A stretch of DNA of 64,000 bases from positions 1 to 64,000 of the forward strand of contig NZ_BARG01000052.1 in the NCBI RefSeq assembly GCF_000376565.1, in the 5' to 3' direction. A program made the position numbers and the translations under genes. Below, one piece after another: positions 1-7,860 of the stretch. The first letter of the stretch is position 1, and each line of letters begins with the position of its first letter. This stretch comes from Streptomyces hokutonensis. Lineage in GTDB: Bacteria; Actinomycetota; Actinomycetes; Streptomycetales; Streptomycetaceae. The notes under the pieces were generated by a model that was given only the letters and a program-made list of their open reading frames with translations, was not told where the DNA came from and searched no databases.

Positions 1-1
1 T

Positions 2-2038
2 GCTGCGGTCCGCAGTGCCTTGGGCGACGACCACGGCCCAGCCGCGCTCGGGAATGTCGTGCAGGACCCGGAAGGCGGCCTCGCCCCGGGCGCGCTCAGC
101 AACGCACCGCAGGCCCCGGACTGCCCGGTCGGCGTCGGCGTCGACGTCCTCGGTCCGGCGCGGGACGCCGGTCTGCTGCAAGTGGACGTAGGACAGGTGT
201 CGTTCCGGCATCCGCTGACCCGGGCCGTGATCGTGCACCTGGCGTCGCCGGGTGAGCGCCGTCGCGCGCACCGGGCGCTCGCCGACGCCCTGACCGCCGT
301 ACCCGAGCGCAGGGCGTGGCATCTGGCCGAGTCCGCGACCGGGCCGGACGAGGCGGTGGCGCGGGCGCTGGACGAGGCGGCTCTGTCCGCGTGGCGGCGC
401 GGGGTGGAGCCCGGTGGCCCGGGGGAGGCGGGCGGTGTTGAGGGGCGGCGGGTCGCCGCGTCCGCCGCCGTGTCCGCGCTCATGCGGGCCGGTGAACTCA
501 GCCCGCACCCCGGCGACCGGTCCCGGCGCCTGGTCGAAGCCGCCTACCTCGCCACGTTCACCGGCCAACTCGACGACGTACCAAGGCTGTTGGCCGATGT
601 TGGGCAAGCACCCGACGCGCCGACGGGACTGGTCCTCGCCGCCACCGCCCACCTCCTCACCAACGAGGAGGGCGACGTCGACGCCGCCTATCGCCTCCTG
701 GCCCGCGCGGTCGACGACGACACCGTCGTCACCACGAACGAGGACTGGGACCAACACGGCATCCTCTACGCGCTGCTCCTCGTCAGCCTCTACACCCTCC
801 GCCCCGAGCCGTGGCATCTCCTCAAGACCGCGCTGACCCGCTGCGAACCGACCGCGGCGACACCGATCAGACTCTGCTACGACGCCTACGTCGACCCCAC
901 GCATGCCCCCGACGCGCTGCGCAAGGGCCTCGCGGACGCCTTCGCGGCGCTGCCCGCCGACGCGGCACCCTGGGAACTGATCCCGCTGGCCTTCGCGGCG
1001 GTCGCCACGGACGCCCTGTCGGACCACCGGCACCTGGTCCTCCGCATGATCGAACGCGAACGCGACGGCGGTGCGATCGCCATGGTCGTCCCCGCGTTGC
1101 TGCTGCTCTGCCAGGACTCCTACGTCCACGGCCGCTGGGACGAGGCCGAGTACCTGGCGCAGCAGGGGCTGGACCTGGCGGCGGCGCACGGCTACCACTT
1201 CTGGGAGCGGCAGATCCGCGTCCTGCTGGCGTCGGGCGCGGGGCTGCGCGGCGACGCGGAGCTCGCCCGGACCCGCAGCGAGGAGACCACGACCTGGGCG
1301 GCACCCCGGGGCATCGAGGTGACCGAGGCCTACGCCCGGTCGGCCCGCCGGCTCGCGGCCATGGGGGAGGGCGACTACGAGGAGGCCCACGTCCAGGCCG
1401 GCCGGATCGAGCCACCCGGCGCGCCGGTCTTCGGGGTCCCGCGCCGGTGGACGGTCCTGGACCTGGTCGAGACGGCCGTCCGCACCGGCCGCGCGGACGA
1501 GGCGCGCGACCATGTCGCCGCCGCGCGGAGGGCGTCCGTGCACCGCATCTCGCCCCGGACCGCGCTGATCTGCGCCGGAGCCGAGGCCGTAGCGGCCGAC
1601 GAGACCGAGGCCGGGCCCCTGTTCGAGGCAGCCCTGAACCTGCCCCACGCGGCACGGTGGCCGTGGGAACACGCGCGCGTCCAGCTCGCCTACGGGCAGT
1701 GGCTGCGCCGCACCCGCGACCACCGCGCCCGCCGCTATCTGAGCGCCGCCCTCGAAACCTTCGAGCGGATCGGCGCCCGGGCCATGGCGCAGCGGGCCCG
1801 CAACGAACTGCGCGCCACCGGTGTCGCCACCACCACCGGTCCCGTCGCACCGGCCGCCGCACTGACCGTGCAGGAACGGCAGATCGCCGAGCTGGCGGCC
1901 GTGGGCCTGACCAACCGGCAGATCGGCGAACGGCTGTTCCTGTCCCACCGCACGGTCGGCTCCCATCTGCACCGGCTGTACCCCAAGCTCGGCATCACCT
2001 CGCGGGCAGCCCTGCGCGCCGCCCTGGAGACGATGTAG
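2..2038 (+). CDS. LuxR-family (LAL-type) transcriptional regulator, 5'-truncated by window edge
   Basis: The reading frame is open from base 2, so the true start lies upstream and this is the C-terminal part of a large regulator (about 678 codons seen). The last 65 residues are a LuxR/GerE helix-turn-helix: LTVQERQIAELAAVGLTNRQ, then IGERLFLSHRTVGSHLHRLY and a KLGITSRAALRA tail. The first visible residues (HPLTRAVIV, ERRRAHRALADAL) look like the end of the AAA/ATPase module of LAL (MalT-like) regulators, and the middle is an alpha-helical, TPR-like region. LAL regulators bind ATP and an inducer and activate nearby operons; the target is not visible here. The Walker motifs lie outside the window, so the LAL assignment rests on size and layout. 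Confidence 0.88.
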   Translation, partial: AAVRSALGDDHGPAALGNVVQDPEGGLAPGALSNAPQAPDCPVGVGVDVLGPARDAGLLQVDVGQVSFRHPLTRAVIVHLASPGERRRAHRALADALTAVPERRAWHLAESATGPDEAVARALDEAALSAWRRGVEPGGPGEAGGVEGRRVAASAAVSALMRAGELSPHPGDRSRRLVEAAYLATFTGQLDDVPRLLADVGQAPDAPTGLVLAATAHLLTNEEGDVDAAYRLLARAVDDDTVVTTNEDWDQHGILYALLLVSLYTLRPEPWHLLKTALTRCEPTAATPIRLCYDAYVDPTHAPDALRKGLADAFAALPADAAPWELIPLAFAAVATDALSDHRHLVLRMIERERDGGAIAMVVPALLLLCQDSYVHGRWDEAEYLAQQGLDLAAAHGYHFWERQIRVLLASGAGLRGDAELARTRSEETTTWAAPRGIEVTEAYARSARRLAAMGEGDYEEAHVQAGRIEPPGAPVFGVPRRWTVLDLVETAVRTGRADEARDHVAAARRASVHRISPRTALICAGAEAVAADETEAGPLFEAALNLPHAARWPWEHARVQLAYGQWLRRTRDHRARRYLSAALETFERIGARAMAQRARNELRATGVATTTGPVAPAAALTVQERQIAELAAVGLTNRQIGERLFLSHRTVGSHLHRLYPKLGITSRAALRAALETM

Positions 2039-2123
2039 GAGCAGGCCGGAACCGGTGAGTACCCGAAACGGTCCGGCGTACGGTGGAATCAGGGACCCCT
2101 TGAACGGTGAGCCGGAGAGGACC

Positions 2124-3329
2124 ATGGTCGACAAGGAGATCAACGCCCTGGCCACCGCGTTGCTCGAGCGCATCGACGAGCTGACGAAGGAGATGGCGGC
2201 GCGGATCCGCGCCGGCTCACGGGCGTACCACTACGACGTGGTGCCAGAGGAGGATCTGGAGGACGCCTGCCGGACCCATGCCGGCAACGCGCTCCAGGCG
2301 CTGACCGGGCAGGTGCCCCTGGACACCGGGGCCGCCGCCGACATCGGCCGCAGGCGTGCCGCGCAGAACGTGCCGCTGCCCAGCGTGATGACGGCCTATC
2401 GCGTCGGCGTGCGGTACTTCTGGGAGGCGGTGGTCGCCGAGGCCACCACAACGTCCTTGGTGGGCAACGACATTCTGGTCGCCGCGGCCTCCGCGATGTG
2501 GGAGATCCAGGACGGCATCACCGAGGCCATGGTCTCCGGATACCACGAGGCGGTCGCCGAGCGGCTCCTCGCGGGCGACCAGGAGCGTTCGGCGCTGGTG
2601 GAGGCTCTCCTGGAGGGCAGGAGCATGGACGCCGACGCCGTATGGTCCGCCGCCGAGGTCCTGGACGTGCCGCACAAGGGCCCCTTCACCGTGGTCGCGG
2701 CGGAGGTACCGCGGATCGGCCGGCGGGCCCTGCCGGACATCGCGGCCGTCCTGAACCGGCGCGGCATCCGCTCCGCCTGGCGACTGCGCCCCGAACTCCA
2801 GCTGGGCATCGTGCACTTGCGCACCCCGCGCGACCTGGACGACCTCGTCGGGGTGCTGCGGGAACAGGCGGAGCGGCGCGTCGGCGTGAGCCCCTCCTAC
2901 GACGACCTCAGCCGCACCGGAGACGCCCTGCGCTTCGCCAAGGTCGCGCTGCGCGGCGGCGACGCGGGCAGCGCCGCCGTCACCGTCTTCGACGACTCCC
3001 CGGTCGCGGTCGCCACCGCGGGCGCACCCGATGTCATGGCCCGGGTCGCCGCCCAGGTCCTCGGCCCCGTCGAGGCCCTGCCCGAGGACGAACGCGCCTT
3101 GCTGCTCGACACGTTGGAGGCCTGGTTCGACTCCGGCGGCTCGGCCGAGGAGGCCGCCAAGGTGCTGTACGTCCACCCCAACACCATCCGATCCCGCCTG
3201 CGCCGGATCACCGAACGCACCAGCCGCTCACTGACCGACCCCCGCGGCATCACCGAACTCTCCCTCGCGCTCCGTGCCGTCCGGCAGACTCCGAGGCCCC
3301 CGACCTCGGAGTCGACCGGTGCGGACTAG
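2124..3329 (+). CDS. PucR/CdaR-type helix-turn-helix regulator
   Basis: A 401-residue protein. The ATG at 2124 is chosen because GGAGAGG lies just upstream at 2114-2120; an in-frame GTG at 2055 has no such site. The N-terminal half is helical (RsbRD-like sensor, roughly residues 5-170), the middle resembles the GGDEF-like domain of PucR regulators, and the C-terminus has the PucR HTH: LLDTLEAWFDSGGSAEEAAK followed by VLYVHPNTIRSRLRRI. PucR proteins usually respond to small metabolites (purines, sugar acids, amino acids). The gene is 85 nt after the LuxR-type gene and its stop codon overlaps the stop of the convergent phospholipase D-like gene. Target and ligand are unknown. Confidence 0.88.
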   Translation: MVDKEINALATALLERIDELTKEMAARIRAGSRAYHYDVVPEEDLEDACRTHAGNALQALTGQVPLDTGAAADIGRRRAAQNVPLPSVMTAYRVGVRYFWEAVVAEATTTSLVGNDILVAAASAMWEIQDGITEAMVSGYHEAVAERLLAGDQERSALVEALLEGRSMDADAVWSAAEVLDVPHKGPFTVVAAEVPRIGRRALPDIAAVLNRRGIRSAWRLRPELQLGIVHLRTPRDLDDLVGVLREQAERRVGVSPSYDDLSRTGDALRFAKVALRGGDAGSAAVTVFDDSPVAVATAGAPDVMARVAAQVLGPVEALPEDERALLLDTLEAWFDSGGSAEEAAKVLYVHPNTIRSRLRRITERTSRSLTDPRGITELSLALRAVRQTPRPPTSESTGAD

Positions 3330-4321
3330 GCCGCCGTACCGCCCGCGTAGTCGCTCTTGAAGGTGGTCTCGATGGTGGTGGCGACGGACTGGGCCACGCC
3401 CGTGCCGGTGAGGATGATGCCCAACTCCCGGTTGTTGGAGAGGGAGTTGCTGCTGATGTTCATCGAGCCCGCCTCCACCTCCTGGGTGGAGAGACCGTAG
3501 TCGGCGACCATGGCCTTGGCGTGGATGTAGAAGCCGTTCGGGTCGGAGTACCCGACCACCGTGCCGCCGGCCGCCCTGATCGCGGACACCTGGCTGGAGT
3601 AGCTCGACGGGGTCTCCAGCACCACCCGCACGGTCACGCCCGCCTTCGCCCTGGCCACGATGGCGTTGACCACCGTGCTGTCGCTGAACTCCAGTTCCTC
3701 GACGTCGAGCGTCGTGGTGGCCGCGTTGATCACGGTCAGCAGCCGGCTGCGGGAGTCGGTGGGGGACCAGAGCAGGTGGTCGCCGTCGGTCGGGGTGATC
3801 GAGGTGCCGGCGTAGTCGGCGTTGAAGACCTTCTCGATCGCGGCGACGTCACGGGTGTCGTCGGTGAAGACACCGTAGTCGCGGCCGGTCGAGTAGTACT
3901 GCGAGGTCAGATTGCCGGTCAGGATCAAGGACTTGGTCGCGTCCACGGTGATCGTCTTCTGGTGGGTGTAGACGAAGCTGGACGGTGACCACACCACGCC
4001 GACGCCCGCGTTCGTCAGCGCCGTGTACGCCGAGCTGTTGGCGGACTGGTGCGCGGTGTCGAGTACCACCCGTACGGTGACGCCCTTCTTCTCCAGCGCT
4101 ATCAGGTCGTTGACGGCGGTGGTGTCCTCCAGCTCGTACATGGTCATGTCGAGCGAGGTGGTGGCCGAGTTGATGAAGTCGTAGATCGTCGGCTGGGTGG
4201 TGCCGGACTGCGAGAAGGCGAAGGCGGTGTAGGTCGCGGCGTTGGCGGGGACGGCCGTGACGAAGAGGGTGGCGCCGGCTGCCAGCGCGACACTCGCGCG
4301 GCCGAGGAACGTCCTCAACAT
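3326..4321 (-). CDS. secreted phospholipase D-like protein (PLD superfamily)
   Basis: A 331-residue protein starting with a Sec-type signal peptide (MLRTFLGRASVALAAGATLF, with a likely cleavage after AVPANA). Two HKD motifs are present, one per half: HQKTITVD near residue 119 and HAKAMVAD near residue 266, each in a repeated fold unit. This is the two-lobed arrangement of PLD-superfamily phosphodiesterases; family members cleave phospholipids or nucleic acids, and the sequence alone does not decide between them. The start has AGGAG at the proper distance. It is monocistronic, convergent with the PucR gene and divergent from the dihydrolipoyl dehydrogenase gene. The protein should act outside the cell. 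Confidence 0.88.
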   Translation of the reverse strand: MLRTFLGRASVALAAGATLFVTAVPANAATYTAFAFSQSGTTQPTIYDFINSATTSLDMTMYELEDTTAVNDLIALEKKGVTVRVVLDTAHQSANSSAYTALTNAGVGVVWSPSSFVYTHQKTITVDATKSLILTGNLTSQYYSTGRDYGVFTDDTRDVAAIEKVFNADYAGTSITPTDGDHLLWSPTDSRSRLLTVINAATTTLDVEELEFSDSTVVNAIVARAKAGVTVRVVLETPSSYSSQVSAIRAAGGTVVGYSDPNGFYIHAKAMVADYGLSTQEVEAGSMNISSNSLSNNRELGIILTGTGVAQSVATTIETTFKSDYAGGTAA

Positions 4322-4606
4322 GCGTGACTCCTAGTCGAGTTGATGCCCACGTGGGGGGTGGTGAGCGTGGGCATGACACCACGCGCGTAGAACGCAGAGG
4401 AAGGGAACCTCGGTGAACTCGGGATTACCGCCGTCGAGCAGGAGCGGACAAAGGGGACTTCGTGCAGGTGGGGGCCGGTTCATGGGGTCCCCGCGAGTTC
4501 GCAAAGACTTCGTAGTCCGCCGGTGACCGGGCATCCTGGACACTGTTAGAGGATCTACAGAAGACGCATGCTCGACCATGACCTTCCCGTGGCAAAGGAT
4601 CTTTCG

Positions 4607-6028
4607 ATGAGCCAGCAGAACTCGCAGGACGACCGGTTCGACGTCGTCGTACTCGGCGCGGGCCCCGGGGGCTATGTCGCCGCCATCCGCGCCGCGCAAC
4701 TCGGCAAGCGGGTCGCGGTGGTGGAGGAGAGGTACTGGGGCGGCGTCTGCCTCAACGTGGGCTGCATCCCGACCAAGGCGCTGTTGCGGAACGCCGAGTT
4801 GGCGCACATCTTCACCCGCGAGGCGAAGACCTTCGGCATCAAGGTCGAGGGGGAGGTCTCCTTCGACTACGGGGAGGCGTTCCGCCGCAGCCGCCGGGTC
4901 GCGGACGGCCGGGTCAAGGGCGTCCACTACCTGATGAAGAAGAACAAGATCACGGAGATCGACGGCCGGGGCACCTTCCTCGACGCGCACACGCTCCAGG
5001 TGGCCGGATACGACGGCGACACCCGCACCATCGCCTTCGAGCACTGCGTCATCGCCACCGGCGCCACGCCGAAGCTGCTGCCCGGCACCAAGCGCAGCGC
5101 GCGCGTCGTGACGTACGAGGAGCAGATCCTCGCCGACGACCTCCCGCAGTCCATCGTCATCGCGGGCGCCGGCGCCATCGGCATCGAGTTCGCCTACGTG
5201 CTGCACAACTACGGCGTGAAGGTCACGATCGTCGAGTTCCTGGACCGCGTCGCACCCCTGGAGGACGCCGAGGTCTCCGCCGAACTCGCCAAGCAGTACC
5301 GCAAGTTGGGCATCGACGTCCTCACCTCCACCCGTGTCGAGTCGATCGACGAGTCCGGCCCGCAGGTCCGCGTCACGGTCACCGGCAAGGACGGCGCCCA
5401 GCAGGTCCTGGAGGCCGACAAGGTCCTCCAGGCCATCGGCTTCGCGCCGAACGTCACCGGCTACGGCCTGGAGAACACGGGCGTACGGCTCACCGAGCGC
5501 GGCGCGATCGACGTCGACGGCCGGTGCCGCACCTCCGTCCCGCACCTGTACGCCATCGGCGACGTCACCGCGAAGCTGATGCTCGCGCACGCCGCCGAGG
5601 CGATGGGCGTGATCGCCGCCGAGACCCTCGCGGACGCGGAGACGATGGAGCTGGACTACGCGATGATTCCGCGCGCCACCTACTGCCAGCCGCAGATCGC
5701 GAGCTTCGGCTACACCGAGGCCCAGGCAAGGGAGTTGGGCCACGACATCAAGGTGGCGAAGTTCCCGTTCACCGCGAACGGCAAGTCGCACGGCCTCGGC
5801 GACACCACCGGCTTCGTGAAGCTGATCAGCGACACGAAGTACGGCGAACTCCTCGGCGGCCACCTCATCGGCCCCGACGTCACCGAACTCCTCCCCGAAC
5901 TGACCCTGGCCCAGCAGTGGGACCTCACCGTCCACGAGGTCGCCCGCAACGTCCACGCCCACCCGACCCTGGGCGAGGCGGTGAAGGAAGCGGTGCACGG
6001 TCTGGCCGGACACATGATCAACATGTGA
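4607..6028 (+). CDS. lpdA: dihydrolipoyl dehydrogenase (E3)
   Basis: A 473-residue flavoprotein. The ATG at 4607 has AAAGGAT seven nt upstream; an earlier in-frame ATG at 4568 lacks a ribosome site. It has the FAD dinucleotide fold (VVVLGAGPGGYVAAIRAAQL), the redox disulfide GGVCLNVGCIPTKALL, the NAD fold (VIAGAGAIGIEFAYVL), the second FAD motif (LYAIGDVT) and the C-terminal catalytic histidine in NVHAHPTLGEAV. These mark the E3 subunit that reoxidises dihydrolipoamide in 2-oxoacid dehydrogenase and glycine cleavage complexes. No E1/E2 gene is adjacent, so it probably serves complexes encoded elsewhere. Related flavoprotein disulfide reductases (mycothione reductase, mercuric reductase) are less likely because of the HPT-type tail and length. 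Confidence 0.92.
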   Translation: MSQQNSQDDRFDVVVLGAGPGGYVAAIRAAQLGKRVAVVEERYWGGVCLNVGCIPTKALLRNAELAHIFTREAKTFGIKVEGEVSFDYGEAFRRSRRVADGRVKGVHYLMKKNKITEIDGRGTFLDAHTLQVAGYDGDTRTIAFEHCVIATGATPKLLPGTKRSARVVTYEEQILADDLPQSIVIAGAGAIGIEFAYVLHNYGVKVTIVEFLDRVAPLEDAEVSAELAKQYRKLGIDVLTSTRVESIDESGPQVRVTVTGKDGAQQVLEADKVLQAIGFAPNVTGYGLENTGVRLTERGAIDVDGRCRTSVPHLYAIGDVTAKLMLAHAAEAMGVIAAETLADAETMELDYAMIPRATYCQPQIASFGYTEAQARELGHDIKVAKFPFTANGKSHGLGDTTGFVKLISDTKYGELLGGHLIGPDVTELLPELTLAQQWDLTVHEVARNVHAHPTLGEAVKEAVHGLAGHMINM

Positions 6029-6136
6029 CCGTCCCCTCCACTGCGTGGTGACCGATGGTCCCGCAGGACGTCGTAGAGCCCGGTCGAGTCCCGTACGGCT
6101 CGGCCTGGCTCCGGCTTTTCGCGGGCCCGGGTCCCG

Positions 6137-6745
6137 TCAGGGCCGTGCGTCCGGCGCGACGCCCCGCAGAATGAACGCGATCACCTCGTCCAGGCCGTGT
6201 TCCGCGACCTCTGGAGTGAGCATGCCGGTCGCGGCCAGGTCGGCGTAGCCGTGGAGCGTCGCGAAGACCGGGATGCCGATGCTGTCGAGAGGGCCCTCGC
6301 GCACCTCGCCCTGGCGCTGCCCCTCCAGCATCAACTGCTCGATGAGCTCGGACCAGCGCCCGGTGGCCTCCAACAGGGCGGCGGACGCCTGCGGGTCGTG
6401 CTTGATCGAGTACATCAGGTCCAGCAGCGCGGCATTGTCCAGGCAGAAGCCCACATACGCGCGGACCACCGCCTCCAGCTTCTTGCGGCACGACTCCCCG
6501 GCATCGGCCTGTGACGCCAGCATCGCGTCGGTCATCCGTTCGTAGCCGCTCAGCGCCAGCGCGTCCAACAGCGCCTGTTTGTCCTTGAAATGACGGCTCG
6601 GCGCGTTGTGGCTGACACCTAGATCGCGGGCGAGTTCGCGCAGCGACAGGGCGGCGGTCCCCTTCTCCCGGAGTGTTTCCTCGGCGCGGGCCAGCAGGGC
6701 GGCGCGCAGGTCTCCGTGGTGATAGGGGCGGGGGCGGGTCTGCAT
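6137..6745 (-). CDS. TetR-family repressor, divergent from SDR/MMPL genes
   Basis: A 202-residue protein. The ATG at 6745 begins MQTRPRPYHHGDLRAALLAR, the usual TetR N-terminus; the 42 codons upstream in frame run through the operator and are unlikely to be translated. The HTH is LSLRELARDLGVSHNAPSRH followed by FKDKQALLDALA. The rest is a helical ligand-binding domain. The gene is transcribed away from the SDR and MMPL genes across a 101-bp region with a 10-bp palindrome and two CATTGTTGAC repeats, so it most likely represses both its own gene and the SDR/MMPL pair and is released by a small hydrophobic ligand. The inducer is not known. Confidence 0.9.
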   Translation of the reverse strand: MQTRPRPYHHGDLRAALLARAEETLREKGTAALSLRELARDLGVSHNAPSRHFKDKQALLDALALSGYERMTDAMLASQADAGESCRKKLEAVVRAYVGFCLDNAALLDLMYSIKHDPQASAALLEATGRWSELIEQLMLEGQRQGEVREGPLDSIGIPVFATLHGYADLAATGMLTPEVAEHGLDEVIAFILRGVAPDARP

Positions 6746-6809
6746 GGAGGGCAGTGTACCGGTGATGTGTGCGCAGCCCACATTGTTGACCGCGTCACCA
6801 TTGTTGACG

Positions 6810-6839
6810 TTGACACCATTGTGGGCACCGCCCACAATG
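6810..6839 (+). promoter_or_regulatory. SDR promoter with embedded TetR operator
   Basis: TTGACA (6810-6815) and CACAAT (6833-6838) are separated by exactly 17 nt. A perfect palindrome with 10-bp arms, CATTGTGGGC (6817-6826) and GCCCACAATG (6830-6839), fills the spacer and the -10 box. Two further copies of CATTGTTGAC lie at 6781-6790 and 6800-6809. Transcription would begin 7-9 nt after the -10, at or next to the ATG at 6847, and no Shine-Dalgarno sequence is present, so the SDR mRNA is probably leaderless. A repressor on the palindrome would block polymerase directly. Confidence 0.75.
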
Positions 6840-6846
6840 ACTGCCC

Positions 6847-7764
6847 ATGACCACTGCACCCAGCGCCGCACCCGGCGCGTGGACCACCACCGACATCCCC
6901 GACCAGCGCGGCCGTACGGCCGTCGTCACCGGCGGCAACAGCGGGCTCGGCATCGCCACCGTCGAGGCGCTCGCCGCCGCGGGCGCCCATGTGGTGCTCG
7001 CCGTACGGGATCCCGGGCGGGGCGAGGCCGCCGCCAGGGGCGTGAACGGCAGCGTGGAGGTACGCCGGCTCGACCTCGCCGACCTCGCATCCGTGCGCGA
7101 GTTCGCCGCCGGCTGGCGCGGGGAGCTGGACCTGCTCATCAACAACGCCGGCGTCATGAACACGCCGGAGTCACGCACCACGGACGGCTTCGAGACCCAG
7201 TTCGGGACCAATCACCTGGGCCACTTCGCCCTGACGAACCTGCTGCTGCCGTACCTCACCGACCGCGTGGTGACCGTGTCGTCCGAGGCACACAAGAAGC
7301 CGGGCACCCCGCGCATCCACTTCGACAACCTCAACCACACCGGCGAGTACCACCCGAGGAAGGCGTACAGCCAGTCCAAGCTGGCCAACCTGCTGTTCAC
7401 GCTGGAACTGCAGCGCCGTCTCGCCGAGGCGCACTCGCCCGTGCGTGCCATGGCCGCGCACCCGGGCTGGGCGTTCACCGACATCCAGCGCCACGACGGC
7501 AACGCGCTGAGCCGCGCCGTCATGCGGTTCGTGGCCCAGGACAACAGGTCCGGCGCACTGCCCACCCTGTACGCCGCCGTCCAGGATCTTCCCGGCGCGA
7601 GCTTCGTCGGCCCGGACGGCCGCGGTGAGGTGCGCGGCGCCCCGACCCTGGTCGGCCGCTCCGCCGCGGCCAGCGACCCGGAGACGGCCCGACTCCTGTG
7701 GACGGTCTCCGAGGAACTCACCGGCGTCACCTTCCCGCAACTCGCCGCGGTCACCGGGCCGTAG
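6847..7764 (+). CDS. short-chain dehydrogenase/reductase
   Basis: A 305-residue SDR. It shows the cofactor motif TAVVTGGNSGLGIATVEALA, the structural NNAG motif (LLINNAGVMNT), the catalytic serine strand VVTVSSEAH and the active-site YSQSKLANL (YxxxK). Length and spacing match the classical/extended SDRs annotated as retinol-dehydrogenase- or protochlorophyllide-reductase-like oxidoreductases. It would use NAD(P)H on an alcohol, aldehyde or ketone in the cytoplasm; the substrate cannot be read. The start is directly behind the operator/promoter without a ribosome site. The MMPL gene follows after 96 nt, which contains an imperfect stem-loop (7777-7788 with 7800-7811). The TetR gene is divergent. 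Confidence 0.9.
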   Translation: MTTAPSAAPGAWTTTDIPDQRGRTAVVTGGNSGLGIATVEALAAAGAHVVLAVRDPGRGEAAARGVNGSVEVRRLDLADLASVREFAAGWRGELDLLINNAGVMNTPESRTTDGFETQFGTNHLGHFALTNLLLPYLTDRVVTVSSEAHKKPGTPRIHFDNLNHTGEYHPRKAYSQSKLANLLFTLELQRRLAEAHSPVRAMAAHPGWAFTDIQRHDGNALSRAVMRFVAQDNRSGALPTLYAAVQDLPGASFVGPDGRGEVRGAPTLVGRSAAASDPETARLLWTVSEELTGVTFPQLAAVTGP

Positions 7765-7860
7765 CGACACCGCGTCCCCACCCGGGGCCGGAAGACCGTG
7801 CCCCCGGTGGGCGGAACAACCTGATCGACCGTTCGAAACCTGAGACGAAAGAGACCTGCC

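Noticed and set aside
867..1862. Long antisense open frame opposite the LuxR-type gene
   Set aside because: Arg/Pro/Gly-rich shadow frame produced by GC-rich codon bias; no domain motifs.
4331..6013. 560-codon antisense frame opposite the dihydrolipoyl dehydrogenase gene
   Set aside because: The sense strand carries all catalytic motifs of E3; the antisense product has only low-complexity sequence.
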